DNA of 64,000 nt from Ashinkailepas kermadecensis (taxonomy: Eukaryota; Arthropoda; Thecostraca; Neolepadidae): positions 62,001-126,000 of the forward strand of contig JAOTOM010003191.1 in the NCBI GenBank assembly GCA_034440615.1. The letters are read 5' to 3'. The position numbers and the translations under genes are program-made. A model generated the notes under the pieces. It worked only from the letters and a program-made list of their open reading frames with translations, searched no databases and had not been told where the DNA came from. This document shows positions 33,061 through 45,783 of the stretch, piece by piece (the first letter of the stretch is position 1; every line of letters starts with the position of its first letter).

Positions 33061-33137
33061 CGTTTTCGGTCTAGCCAGTTCACTGCCGAGCTGGTCGCAT
33101 TCAAAACTCGTGTGGTCCACACATGTCAGGACTGAAG

Positions 33138-33800
33138 CAGCTGTGACGGGCCTGTGAATCCCAAATCCGAGACCAGCCGCTCCGCGACAGGTGACACTGG
33201 ACTGCTGAGGTCCAGCATAGCATCAACGACACGTTTTCCATTAGGTCACTTCATCATTGTCACAGGTACTGTCTGAGGCATCACTGTGGTGTTATCCGCT
33301 TCGGCAATCTATGTATTATATCCTATGTATTTCCGGATAGGGGCCTCCTCAAATTTCATGGGGGGGGGGGGGGGCAGTCTCAAGGCAGGGGGAAGGACGA
33401 CTGCTCCCGCTGCCCCCCCCGGTGGCGACGCCCCTGCTGACACTGAGGAGTTCGGTCGAGTGTCCTGGCTGGATTTTTGGCTGAACACGCATTGACGGCC
33501 GCGTTGAGCAGGTGTGAACCGTGCTCAGGCCCAGCAGCTGTGACGGGCCTGTGAAGCTCAAATCCGAGACCAGCCGCTCTGCGCCAGGTGACACTGGACT
33601 GCTGAGGTCCAGCGTCGCATCAACGACACGTTTTCCATTAGGTCACTTCAGCTGTGACGGGCCTGTGAAGCTCAAATCCGAGACCAGCCGCTCCGCGCCA
33701 GGTGACACTGGACTGCTGAGGTCCAGCGTCGCATCAACGACACGTTTTCCATTAGGTTGGTGTCCTGTCACAGGTACTGTCTAAAGCATCACTGTGGTGT
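33138..33800 (+). repeat. About 110 bp repeat, three copies, partly interleaved
   Basis: Copies near 33138-33247, 33535-33648 and 33649-33755, each running from CAGCTGTGACGGGCCTGTGA to GACACGTTTTCCATTAGGT. A second block (CACAGGTACTGTCT.A.GCATCACTGTGGTG) follows the first and third copies. The interval 33350-33420 has long G and C runs. Confidence 0.85.
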
Positions 33801-35815
33801 TATCCGCTTCGGCAATCGTGCCGATGTTGCTCGGTTCGCTGCCTGCATTATTGAGCGCCAGGAGCTCCCCGACAGATCGACCAATGCACTTCACCCCATA
33901 TATTTCGATCGATACAAAAATTTGCTCACATTGGCTCACAGCCATTGGCTCTGAATACGGCTGTGCAGATTTCAGCCTGATTCAACTCGACCCTATTAAA
34001 TCTGGATTCTATTACGCACATATTCAATCTGGCGCGATAGGTATGCACCTATAACAAACATGAGGATCACTTTGTGTCAGCCTCAAATATTAGGCAGGTT
34101 TATCATTTTATGCTAAAGAAAAATCATTGGGTCTCTGTGGATTGCTGATGACTGGATGTCTATGTGCTAAAGGGAAATAAAAGCCGAGGTGTTTGTCTCG
34201 CGTATGCCTTTCCTCCCCCTCCCCTCCCCCATCCGTACATAGCTCAATACTCTCCAGCCTGGTGGCAGTTCCATGGCAGATAAAGGCGCCGGCGTTGATA
34301 ACGGCGGTAAAAAAAACATAAGATACGTTAAAAAATAAATGATAAAAAACTAAAACCAGGACTACTCAAATAGAAAAGAAACAAAAATAATCAATGTTCC
34401 CAAAGTGAATGAGATGTTTTTTTTAATGTGCATAATACTATGGCGATGGCCCTTTCCCAACCCACCCTCTACACCCCATGCCACAAACAGGCACCGTCCG
34501 GACTGACAATTCGTCACTGCTTCATCACATTCGACATCCGACCAGCTTTATTACTTCAACTCTACGACAGCTCAGCTCAACTCTGTTCATTTCTACTCAT
34601 CTACCTTCAAGACTTTTTCAAATGTACTTTCGTCAACTTTTAACAAGGCAGCTCTACTATTCCTTTCTCGTCTACTCCCCTGAATTCAATATTCCTTGCA
34701 CCCTCTTACTACGCCCATAACACCAACACATCTACATCTATACAAACACAACAGCCGACATCACCTAAACGGTGGCATCACCTAAACGGAGCTGGAGCGG
34801 TGTATGACGCAGTTTTTGAAAACGCTGGTGGAAGGAGGACGTGGTGATTTTTTTTCGACCTGGATATACGCTACAAGCAATGGTGCATAGTCACCGTGTC
34901 GATCCTTATCGTCGCCACACAAAGCAAATAACAGAAACATGTTGCTGGAGTATCGGTAAGCCTTCTTAGAAACGTGAGCGATCCCCGCATTGCCAGGAGT
35001 GTGGTTTTGTGTGTTAAATTTCCAATGAGAAATTGTTCGAATCAATTTTTTATTTCAAATATCTCTGAATTATCCAAATATTTTGTTTCTTAAGAACATC
35101 AGCATCAAACATAAAAGGATACACCGAAGGAAAATTATATACAATCAAAATGCGGACTTCTAGCAGGCTTAGAACAAAACATGTTAATCGACACATATAC
35201 ACAATTTATCTTGCGGAAATGTTTGAACTCAAAAATGGCTTTCCCTCAAAGAAAATATGCTCCGTTGGCGGATTCCTGTACATGATCAGAATTCTCTACA
35301 ATATGCCACATTGAAAGCCCTACAATTTTATAAATGCACATGCAATTTCAATATTAACTCATTGAAAAATATTTGCAGTAAAACAAAATATCCTAGATCT
35401 TTGAAATCTTTGAAATGTTTGAAAAAAGCGATGCGCCATGACGAATGCTTTCAGATGCTGTCTTTAAAAATTCTGCAAATCGATATCTACTATCTGAAAG
35501 AGCCATTTTTTGGAAATCCAAGCCGTTTGACCGGCTTTTATTACCAGATTTGATGCCCCACTAGGCGTTGCAGTCACCATAAACCACAGAAAAGGGGAAA
35601 ACGATATATTTCACCAATCGCACAAAAATGCAAAATGTAAACTTTTGGAATTTCTGAGGTTATTTTTGACAATGTCTAAGGTGCCCACGAACCCCAGATT
35701 CCATGTTCACCCCCAAAATTCGCTTTGGACGAACTTTGAAATCGACGCCGTTTGTACCGATTTAGTTATCAAAGCCAAATCGACGCCGTTTGAGCTGCTT
35801 TCGTTTACCTAACAT
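33801..35815. other. AT-rich intergenic, no gene
   Basis: No gene, RNA or element boundary recognised; short open frames without motifs. Confidence 0.5.
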
Positions 35816-35819
35816 ATGG

Positions 35820-36062
35820 ACCATTGTGCAGTGCAGTGTCTCATGCTGAAAGCCCACATGCGCAGTGTCCCAAGAACGTGAATAATGAAGTCACATGAAG
35901 GTTGTGAAAATTATGTTTCCGGGCACAGACTACATGCATTGTGACGGCAAAGCGTGGCTTGCAATAGTTTACAATGCAAAAGTTCGAGTGTGCGTCCATG
36001 TAAATGATGCTCTGCAGGTGCAAAGTGTAACATTGTTCATGTTTTACGCGTGTTATGTGGCC
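35820..36062 (+). repeat. Dispersed repeat, copy 1 (partner at 40195-40440)
   Basis: Shares with 40195-40440 the order: TTGT(A)CAGTGCAGT, GAA..TGAA.(C)CACA.GAAG..TTGTGAAAAT, ATGTTT(C)CGGG.ACA, and GTGTGCGTCCATG/GTGTGTTCATG followed by CA.GT. Diverged copies of one interspersed repeat of unknown type. Confidence 0.5.
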
Positions 36063-36330
36063 TTCAGCCAACCGAGATACGTCGAGAGAGTCGGCGCGCG
36101 AGGGTAGCCTCTGCCGTCGTAACGTTGTGACGTCACACGCGGTCGGCCTTGAATCCGCGTCGGCCGCCACTGTCGAGCGACCGCAGGCAAACGCCGCCCG
36201 GCGGCGCGTAGCCGCCGGCTCTGCAGAGAGAACCGACTGGGTCTGCCTCTGCGCGTAGCGGTGACATCGCGCGCGGCGGTAGCCGCTGGCCGGCGCGCGG
36301 CCGGAGAGACGACGAGAGCGCGCCGTGCGG
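36063..36330. promoter_or_regulatory. CpG-rich patch with CRE palindrome
   Basis: About 270 bases dense in CG dinucleotides within AT-rich sequence, with TGACGTCA (full cAMP-response element palindrome) at 36128-36135. This composition is common at promoters. A GTGAGT donor-like site lies at about 36760, but I cannot identify an exon on either strand, so promoter function is inferred from composition only. Confidence 0.3.
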
Positions 36331-36884
36331 TCTGGACGTACGGGTGTGCCGCTATTGTAAAACTGTCTTTGTAGTGCCGACAGATACGCCTAAAATACTG
36401 TCGGCATTTGTCATTTTTCGGCCCTTACTCAAAAGTCAAATATAACGCCAAAGTACAGCAATATTTTGAACGGGAGTTGTCGCCACAACGAGCTACCCTA
36501 GACTACTTCACGAGCCAACGAGAACTACCCCACATCTGGATCCGTGACCCAGGATGTGGTTTTTGCAACTATGTGTTCATGACCTGAGATGGAAGCTCTG
36601 CCTGAAATTGCCAATAATTCAGGATTGAATCTAATCATGGTGCCTGAGTCAAAACAGGTAGCCATCGTCACAGAGGAGCAACTGCTGTACCAGAGGAAGC
36701 CAGAGGCTTCAAGGGAAATTCACAGCTGCAGCCGTCTTCACATCTGAAGCCAGTAAAACAGTGAGTCCGGGCATTCCCGAAATCCTGCCAAAACACCTAT
36801 ATGAATTTTGGCCACTACTAGAACAGTGTTGTATAATTTTATAATATCGTTTTAGGTCTGCTGATCTTCGTATGCGATACTTGT

Positions 36885-37003
36885 AAATTATTGTGTGGAT
36901 CTGATACCAAAGTAAATTATTGTGTGGACTCTGATACCAAAGTAAATTATTGTGTGGACTCTGATACCAAAGTAAATTATTGTGTGGACTCTGATATGAA
37001 ATT
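36885..37003 (+). repeat. 30 bp tandem repeat, 4 copies
   Basis: Unit GTAAATTATTGTGTGGACTC + TGATACCAAA, nearly identical in each copy; the last copy has ATATGAAA. Confidence 0.95.
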
Positions 37004-38859
37004 GAAACATAGAATTAGTGAAGCCTGATATTTTTGAGAATGATTTTGGAAAATGGTAGCTTGATTAAATATGAATAATTTGGGAAAATTATTACTTGAT
37101 TAAATTAGTTGAAACGACAGCCAACATTATTATTGAAATACGGCTCGAGATATGAGCTCATGGTTTGAGGAAAATATCAAACTATTCTTGAATGAGTTTA
37201 ATTAATTTTATGAGTTGCTCAATTATTTAAGATGGAAACATAGGTTAACTTAGAGTAATGAAACACTGTTGAAATAGAGCTTACATTATACTGTAGTATT
37301 ATACGGAACTCCAATGTGCTTTAAAAATAGATGGTACCTACTTATAAAAATAATTGAATGATAGGAATAGCTGATAATTAAATAGGACAGTCATATAAAA
37401 ATATTTTGGGACTTGAATAATTCGCCTTTAAGGGAATTTAATATTACAGAATTGATTTAGCTTTCGGAGATTATTTATTTGAAGTATTTTTATTTGAGGA
37501 AAATGGAATCATTGCCAAGCAAGGGCATAATTATTTTATTTGGTTGACACTTGTAACCAAATGAAAGAAAATTATTGGGAACATGTATGTTTGTGCATAT
37601 ATATATATGTTGGATACGGTGCAAGACGAGTTTTTACTTGAGCGCTAAGAGGTTGGTGGACTAGTATGTCAGCCTATACGGATTCGGTGCAATAATGGTT
37701 ACGTAACCTGAGCATCAAGAAGTTACTTGGCTGGTACGCCACTTAGCTTGGGTTAAGCCGTTTGCTTGAGCTCTTGAGAGAGCTCTGACTGAAGCTTGAT
37801 TAGCCTCTCAGTACTGTCGAGACTTAGAGAGTCCAATGGCAGAGCAACGCATGCTGATCCCTGGTGTCTAGTGAGACACGCGAATGTTTGTGGAGAATGT
37901 TTGGTAGAAATCGTTCCCATTGCTCAAATCTGCATTTTCGCTGAACCTTGACTGTCCAGGTCACATAGTGAGCTTTTGTTTCGAGTGTACTTGTGTTTTT
38001 AGTAAACAGTGCCAACCTACAGTGACGCCACCTATACAGAAACTCCGGAGCGCGGATAGCGCCATCTATGGTAACAGTTACGGACGCCAATGGCGCCGCC
38101 TGGCAGAAAGCATTGGTAGGTCATATGTGGTGCCACCTATCGGGACTTAGGAATAACTTGACGCAAGTAGACACCTTTATGGAACAGGCACAACGTGGGT
38201 AGTGCCAAATATGCTAGTGTGAATTGAGATATAACTTGTGCAGTGTTGTATTAATTTTGGATAGTGGCTAAAATGAACACGTCACCTGGAATCCGCCCCT
38301 GCGAACCGAGTCTTGTCTCCGACCTTCACAGCAAGTTAACCATTCCTACCTTTACACCCGGTGAAGAGAACTTCATCTGACTTCATCTGATCAACAGGTG
38401 ATAGTCCTCGACTAACTTGAGCTGGAGCAGTTCATATCGTCACCACTCATTAATCTGCCACAGATAGATGACCGCGATCGAGACAGGTGCTGTTACAGCA
38501 CTACTAGCCCTCTCAACGGAGCTGCGCCTCATGGCGACACCTGCTCACGGCTGGCGCCATCCAGAGGTGCGCTGCCATGTCACCCTACCAGGCTACCTGC
38601 GCCTGACCGAATGGCGCTCTCGAGAACTTGAGCGGCATATGCTCGAGTGTGCCCGAGAGGCACACACAGGTGGGCAGGCCGACGCCTCGCCTTCCCTGCC
38701 ACACTGTTGGTAGAATCTTCAGTGAACAACGAACGCTATGGTGATTCAGCACTTCTTCATCTTCGATCTTGGCGGAACTTTAACTTTGAATTGGCTTTAA
38801 TTGTATTAATTTAGGATGTGCATCGAATGACACTCGTAGGACTTTAGGTATTGACATGT
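37004..38859. other. Intergenic, no gene recognised
   Basis: AT-rich to 37800, then mixed composition. An 81-codon plus frame at 38468-38713 is GC-rich and lacks any motif I recognise; it might be an exon but cannot be supported. Confidence 0.4.
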
Positions 38860-39005
38860 CGTGTGATTGTGTTATGGCCGTGATCTGTCTAGTGGATCCC
38901 AGAATTGATCTGTGAATTCAATTCGCGATTTTGGACCTGCGCTGTGTTGTAACAAAGTTGGTTTTGGGGCATCTAAATCCCAGCCATTCAGTCCCCTTCC
39001 CGGCG
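38860..39005 (+). repeat. Dispersed repeat, copy 2 (partner at 210-375)
   Basis: Aligned blocks as described for 210-375. It is followed at 39030-39080 by TGTCAGTGGGTGATGTA and GTGATTATATTATGG, which recur at 47440-47485, so a second repeat family abuts it. Confidence 0.5.
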
Positions 39006-39148
39006 CGCGCCGCGCCGCCGTTGCCAGTGGGTGATGTGATTGTCAGTGGGTGATGTAGGACAAGTGATTATATTATGGGAACCCTATGGACCGGCGTGTC
39101 TATGATGTCTATGCCAGCTGTCAATGGGCTGCGGTGAATTGAACGTCG

Positions 39149-39210
39149 TGTGTCGCTAGAGTGTCGGGCGCTGTGTCGCTAGAGTGTCGGGCGCTGTGTC
39201 GCTAGATCAG
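39149..39210 (+). repeat. 23 bp tandem repeat, about 2.5 copies
   Basis: GTGTCGCTAGAGTGTCGGGC + GCT repeated directly. Confidence 0.85.
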
Positions 39211-40194
39211 CGGCTGCAGTACCGAGCCTCTACCAGTCAGCCGATTGTTGTGGAACAACGTCCGGTGAAATGCTGACAGCTCACTGTGCGACGCCAGGCC
39301 GACGCGGGCCTGGATGAAAGTGCACTCTCAGCACCGTTTCCCACGGAGGGACCGTTGTGCTGAGATCAGAGTCTGTCTCTGATATCTCAGAGCGATGTCG
39401 CGTCCCTCTGCAGTACAGTGCACGGGGTTCAGAGAGAGCCATTGTGCTCTCTAGACTGTGAGTTACCTCGAACGCGCCGCAAGGGCCTCAGGCATTCTCT
39501 GGCTATCTTGGACGAACGGTTGTCGGGGGCGGTCGCCCCTCAGGCGGCTCGCCGCCGCCTAGCCAGCCCTGGCCCCACAGAGGTACGTCGGACTCTGCCT
39601 GAGAGTCACTACATCTGTCGAGATGTAGTTCTCTGATAGAAACTGTTGCACCTGTCTATCAAAAATGAAGCTACATTGTTAACGCTATATCACGCTGCGC
39701 ATTAATGTCTGATCTTCGTTGCATTTATCTGTTGACTAATAAGCGCAATATAGAAGTGCTGGCTTTGGAGGTGTGTGTCAAGATGCAGATCATAGCTCGG
39801 AGATGAAGGATTCGAACCATTGAATTTATAACTGGGGTTTTAAATATCGCAAACGCTGAGGTACCCTAGACTATCAACGTGCCAGAAGGTTTACCCCATG
39901 AGTGAGGGGGAGAGAAAAACCTTTTTTACAAAAGCAAGCATAGTTGTATTTCTTGTTGTGATGTTCGCATAGTCGAATATGGTTAGACTGCATCGTTGTC
40001 ATGCTTGATGACATTCAATACATGTTTAAGTAACCACAAGATGTTCTGAAGTAAAATTAGGGCGCTGCACGGAAATATGTTGCGACAGTATGGTGATCAT
40101 AAAATGTTAAACCCTTGTTAAGAAAACTACAAGAGCTACATTGGAGAGGTAAAAATGTGTAAGTTGCTAAAACAAGCTGTCATCATCTGACGTT
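39211..40194. other. Intergenic, no gene recognised
   Basis: GC-rich to about 39650 with short frames lacking motifs, then AT-rich. Confidence 0.4.
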
Positions 40195-40440
40195 TATTCG
40201 TTGTTCTATTGTACAGTGCAGTAATGTGCAATGTTGTGCAATATGAAGATTGTGCCCAAAACTTGAACAATGAAACCACAGGAAGCTTTGTGAAAATGTT
40301 CATGTTTTCGGGGACACGCTATGTATACCTTGACAGAAACGCGCGTGTTTGCATTACAATAGGAATTCGACTGTGTGTTCATGAAATGACACCTACAGGT
40401 AGAATGAAGGCATACTTTTACTGCTTGCTGTGAGGCCAAC
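40195..40440 (+). repeat. Dispersed repeat, copy 2 (partner at 35820-36062)
   Basis: See the partner copy for the shared blocks. The copies are clearly diverged, so the insertions are old. Confidence 0.5.
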
Positions 40441-42355
40441 AAAGTTAAACTTGGTCAGATTTTTCGATCACCAGACCACCAGATGTCCCGAAGTACATTT
40501 ACGTCGTCACAAGTCGTCACAAGCCTATGGATGACCTATCGGTAATCGGGGACCTTGAACTTCGTGCCGTTTATTAAGGCAAACAATAAAGACAAACATA
40601 AATATGTAACAAATATTTTGTTTTGTGTGTTAAGCAGACATGTGTACATCATCCGTTTTCTTTTCATTGTTCCATCCCCGTAGTTTTCTAATGGGAGAAA
40701 GCTTATTCGAAATCCGTCCGTTCCGAAAATCGCAAAATCATAGAAAGCCATAAAAAACGCATTTTGTTTTACTTAATTTCGCAGCTAAATCATGCCCGTT
40801 TGCATTTCTGGCATCAAATTTAACAATTTGAATAGGCTATGGGTCACAGAAGGTCACGAGATCACAAGGTCATGATGTCACAAGGTCAAGCCTCATAAAT
40901 GTTGATGCTCTGTTTGTTGATACTGTTTTGGCTCTGGGAAGTTCATGCTGGAGAAAATGATCTTTTTGTTAAAACTTAATTGGAAATAGAAAAGGAAGGA
41001 GAAATGGACCATGATCCCAAAATGTTCGCCCACCAAAAATAAAATAAAAAGGTATTTTTGTTCAAAGATGCAAAATTGTGAGTTTTAAATTTCGCAAAGC
41101 ATTTTTTCTAGTGGATAGAACATACCGAGAAACGTTGATTGAAGTATACTGAGGCGGATTCAAATTGCTTACCTTAGCCAGAATCTTCAATTTTAGCCAT
41201 AATAGGTGAATATGCGAACAAATAAGTCATGCAAATAAATGCACCAATTCAAAAATTCCTCTGGTGCGTTTTGTTGTGTCCCTAAAGATATGTAAACGCT
41301 GACAGTTTCCTCCAACTATATTTACCGCTAAAACCTGACAACTGAATGAAATTCTTGGAGGTGACCTCACTTGACATTGATTAACTCGGCGACCGTGAAT
41401 GATCTGACCTAATCATTTTCAAACATGTCAAATTAACATGGGAAAGGGTATGCCAAATTTAGGCGCGGTGCCGAGCTCCGTTTTTCACCATCCACAGTAA
41501 ACCTTAGGGTGTGTAAAAATACAATATAAAACAACAAAGACAACCCCCCCCCCCCCCCCCACACCCTCGAGACGGCACGGGTTACCTATTCATCTTTTAG
41601 GAGCAATGCGATCACGGCCAATACCAACACGAGCACCACCACTATTATCTGATGGAACATCACAGGATTTGGATACCCGGCCCGAGGATCGCATTGTTCG
41701 TGCTTCCTTATAGCACCCGTCAGGAACGATGGATGTTCGATGTTGCCGCACCCGTTCGCAAAGGCACAGCTCGACTTGGTCCGATTCGTCTGTTGGCACG
41801 TAACGTGCGGCCGTCACGACACCTGCAATGATACTGCCGCGGGACAGCTGTCGTCCGCCAGCCGCGCACATCTGGAGTGTGCGCCGGGGGATGGGGCGGG
41901 GAGCCGCTAATCTACTGGACAGCCATGTGGAGCACGAGACGGCGAGAGAGAAGATTGGCCGAGAGTCATGAAACGAGGGAAGGCAAAATAATGATCCACG
42001 ATCGCTGCAATGATTCTTTAACAAACATGTTCCAAGACGAATCTTCAGCTTTGCAAGCCTTCAACATTAAGAACACTGTGACTTGCGGGCATTTTGCAAT
42101 GCGATCCATCGGATACGAACTTGATGTAATGCGAGCCTTTACTTAGTAGTGTCCGGCTATAACCCTCTTCTGACACGAACACTATGCTGACGAACTTGCG
42201 TCTGAAGCCTGGCCAGGGTATATCAGACGGTTGCGGTCACTTTACGAGCCCCAGGTGGCGGCCAGCCAGTGTCAGAGTCTGGTCGCACGTGCTGACCTAC
42301 CGACACGACAGTGCTGAGCTGCTAAACTGGTTGTGGTAGTTGGCCTCGTTACCAG
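40441..42355. other. Intergenic, no gene recognised
   Basis: A cluster of AAGGTCA/GGTCACA words at 40840-40895 and a C-run at 41545-41561. The frame at 41590-42024 on the minus strand has no known motif. Confidence 0.4.
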
Positions 42356-42525
42356 CTGGATCAGTGCCAGTTATATTAGTCGGTCACATGACCTGCTGGG
42401 CCAGTGCTAATTGCGGTAGTCGGTCGCGTGACCAGTTGAGCCGGTGGTTGTCGGTCATGTGACCAGTTGAGTCGGTGGTAGTCGGTCACGTGACCGGTTG
42501 AGCCGGTAGTAGTCTGTCACGACGT
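42356..42525 (+). repeat. Degenerate tandem repeat with CACGTG/CATGTG cores
   Basis: About four imperfect units of the form TAGTCGGTCACGTGACC.G.TGAGCCGGTGG, varying to CACATGACC, CGCGTGACC and CATGTGACC. Confidence 0.8.
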
Positions 42526-42857
42526 GCCTTAATGACTGAACCATGTGGCCAGCTTCATGTGCTTGTTTTTAATCCAATGCTCATCCTCTGATAGTTTAAT
42601 AAAACACCAACAGTGTGTTAATGTCCACTTCACATACCCCACCATGGCGCCATTGCTGCTCCTCAACCATTGCGATAATACCACCGACCCAACACTGGGC
42701 TAGTCGTTATTCGTCCACGGGTGATGCCACGGCGCGCAGTTTCTGCATCTCCAACCAATCTGCCATCACCGCGTGCAGCACTCTTCCGCGTCGCAATGGC
42801 TGTATAATCCGATTATCACCCCTCCTGTTGCGCAGCCCCTGTTGCATCCAGGACATG

Positions 42858-43112
42858 GGATAGATGGACAGCGAGGGAGGGGAACACAGCGGCTCAGTGA
42901 CAGAGACCAGCCCACCGGCACACCGCAGCCCCTGGTGCGTCCATATACGGGGGATAGATGGACAGCGGGGGAGGGGAACACAGCGGCTCAGTGACAGAGA
43001 CCAGCCCACCGGCACACCGCAGCCCCTGGTGCGTCCATATACGGGGGATAGATGGACAGCGGGGGAGGGGCACACAGCGGCTCAGTGACAGAGACCAGCC
43101 CACCGGCACTCG
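42858..43112 (+). repeat. 94 bp minisatellite, about 2.7 copies
   Basis: Units start GATAGATGGACAGCG.GGGAG at about 42858, 42952 and 43046 and run through CAGCGGCTCAGTGACAGAGA and CCTGGTGCGTCCATATACGG. Copies are almost identical. Confidence 0.93.
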
Positions 43113-43329
43113 GCAGCCACACCGGCCGTGCCCCAGCAAGGCAGAGATGGTGGTGGGACTTCGCCACGTGTCAGCACAAAAATCAACTCATCACAAACAA
43201 TTGGCATCCCTGCCTTTGCTCTGCTGAGTGGAACTGGACTGAAGTTGATGTGGACAGTGATGAGGCACACTATGGTATATAAATTTCCGAGTCCAGCTCG
43301 GAATGAGGAAGGAAATGGTGTGAAATGAA

Positions 43330-43760
43330 TCGTATTGCCAGACACAGAATGGTAGAAGAGAGGTGAACGAAGGGGATACCAGTGACACAGCATCTCTCGC
43401 AAGACACTGGGTGATAGGAGGGAGGACGAGGGGAGTTGTCCATGGCACAGAATTGCATGCGAGAGATTGAATTGTGGGCGGCAGGAGGACAAGGGGGCTG
43501 CCCGTGACGCAGAATCACGCGCGAGAGATTAAATAGTGGAAGGAGGAGGCCGATGGGGCTGCCCATGACGACGGAGAATACCGGGAGAGAGGTTGAATGG
43601 TGGGAAGGAGGACGAGAGGACTTCCCATGACTGACAATACTGCGAGAGAGATTAAATGGTGGGAAGGCGGATGAGGGGGCTGCCGTGGTACATAAATCCG
43701 TGCGAGAGATTGAATGTTGCTGTTCGTGACAGAATCTCTTGCGAGAAATTAAACGGCGCA
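43330..43760 (+). repeat. Degenerate about 60 bp tandem repeat
   Basis: Six or seven units sharing GCGAGAGATT(A/G)AAT.GTGGGAAGGAGG and a GGGGCTGCCCATGAC-like stretch before a CAGAAT word. The sequence is strongly purine-biased. Confidence 0.85.
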
Positions 43761-44005
43761 TATGTCACAATGTCCAGCTGCAATCAAACCTGAATCAGAA
43801 CCAGTGTGCTGTCGTTAGCTTTGGAACAGCGACGGATCGACAGCAGCAGTGCTTGCCACGTGTTAACCACGAAACACGAGTGAGTGTTTGTGAATACACG
43901 TGACAGCCCTACCTCACTGCAGCTGGGTCCCGGACACAGTGTAGCGATGTAAATGTATTGACGCCGAACAATTGCACCAGCTGGTGGCCTGGCATCTCCT
44001 GGAAT

Positions 44006-44205
44006 ATCGACTCTGGACATGTCCGGATCACGGAACATCAAATTGCATACTGTTGTATGCTAAAGCTGTTGCCAGGCTACGTTTCACCAACCTCCTTACC
44101 ATTATCGACTCACAACATGTTCAGAACACGGAACATCAAATTGCGTACTGTCCTATGCTGAAACTGGTGGCAGGCTACGTTTTACCAACCTCTTGCCCCT
44201 GTTTC
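44006..44205 (+). repeat. 98 bp tandem duplication
   Basis: The unit ATCGACTC..GACATGT.C.GA to GGCTACGTTTCACCAACCTC occurs twice; the copies differ by scattered substitutions. Confidence 0.88.
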
Positions 44206-45676
44206 ATTTATATGTGCATATGCTACATTAACTGCACGCAGCATACACGAAACCTAAAAAGAAATTAGATCGTGCCTGAGCACGGGCGGTGGGTGCAGTA
44301 AAATGAAGAAGATAACCGGCGCTGTGACGTCGAAATGTGTCACAATCTGGCATTAATCTGATGAGGCTGATTGGGACGGATCAGCTTCAGATATGGCCCG
44401 AGAACCCCACCCGGGTCCGCTCCCCGCAGCCACCCGGGACATGGTTGGAGCCGGCCTGTGTGTTCAGTCGATAGACTCTGAACTGCGCATGGCAGCTTCA
44501 TGCAGCTCCAGATGCCTACAGTGCCGTCAATGTGCAACTTGCTGCACAAGCATCGAATCGGGTGACGTCGTGTAGTTGTGACGTCATGCATATTCACATT
44601 GGCTGGCTCCACATTTTGTGATATGTCTGTAATGAAAAACATGTGAACATGTTTCATTCCGGTCCGAAATAAATACGTTTCTGCTAACGTGGCTAGGATT
44701 ATTTGTATTCCTACTAAACGTTGTGTTGCAAAGCTGCGCACTAGCAACAGTGTACCTATATATCCAGAAACATCTTAGCTTGTATATCAAGTGCATGCAA
44801 TTATAAGTTTCCATAACGACATATACACGGTATCCGTAATTTCGTAAATTGTGTTGAAATAAACCTTCGTTCATCAATTGCTTTGAAAAACATGACGCGA
44901 AGTATGCAAGCCGCTTCTTCTCGAGCACGTATGCTAAGAGGGCCTGCGCTTAAATTCATAGATTAATGTTCCATCTCTGTCGTGATATGCCCGAATATTT
45001 CGAGAAAAGCGAGCAATTGCAAATAGGAAAATGCAGCTTCTCAGCAAATAACGGCTTCGTGTTGAGCGGTGTGCATTGGATAACAGTGCTGACGTGGGTC
45101 GAGGAGTTTTGAGCGCCATCAACCTGACGTTTTTATGGAACAACGATATTTTGCCCTTATCACCGGAGCTTGCCCAGAGGGTTCTACTGAAGAGAACACA
45201 AATTATCTGCTCTCACCGCAGGCATTGCTAGAGCAATAAGAAAATACAGGAATGAGACTCATAACTGAATCAAGCACGGGAATATTTATAATTTGGCTAG
45301 AAGAAGGGAGACAAACACCACGCCGATTGAGAAAATGTCGGTGAAGAAACCACCGCAACCATCTTCTCTATGAGACGTTATATCAACTATCGGTAGATAT
45401 TTGTGAGGGAAGACACATGGAGAACAATTGATTGGCTGAGCCCTCAAAGCGACTCGGCAAGCTATCGCCATGCACCAGAATTTCTCAGGCACTCGTGAAC
45501 ACTGTAGCTGAACTTAATATTTGTCGGTATGAGTCCCAGCTAGGAGCAGAGGACAGTGTAGTGATCTGACGGCACCATACAGTGAGGTGATGATGGCACC
45601 ATACAGTGGGGTAACGCCGCCGTATTATAGCCTTGGCGCGTCTTTGTCGCCCCCCCCTCTCTCTTTCTCGCTATGA
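44206..45676. other. Intergenic, no gene recognised
   Basis: Short frames only. No motif or repeat boundary recognised. Confidence 0.4.
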
Positions 45677-45783
45677 CTGTCACATACTAGGTGCCCTGTT
45701 CACCGCGCTGTGCAGTGACGTTACTTCACTGAACGGTGACGCTCCGTTAAGCGCGGCAAACAGAACACCGAGTATGTGACAGC
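45677..45783. mobile_element. Short inverted-repeat (MITE-like) element, 107 bp
   Basis: CTGTCACATACTAGGTGCCCT at the left pairs with the complement of the right end (reading CTGTCACATACTCGGTGTTCT on the other strand), and the match continues imperfectly through CCGCGCT. Almost the whole segment folds on itself. No target duplication is visible. Confidence 0.6.

Noticed and set aside
40840..40895. Another TTAA element, judged by GGTCA words
   Set aside because: Half-site words are present, but I found no TTAA-bounded inverted termini.
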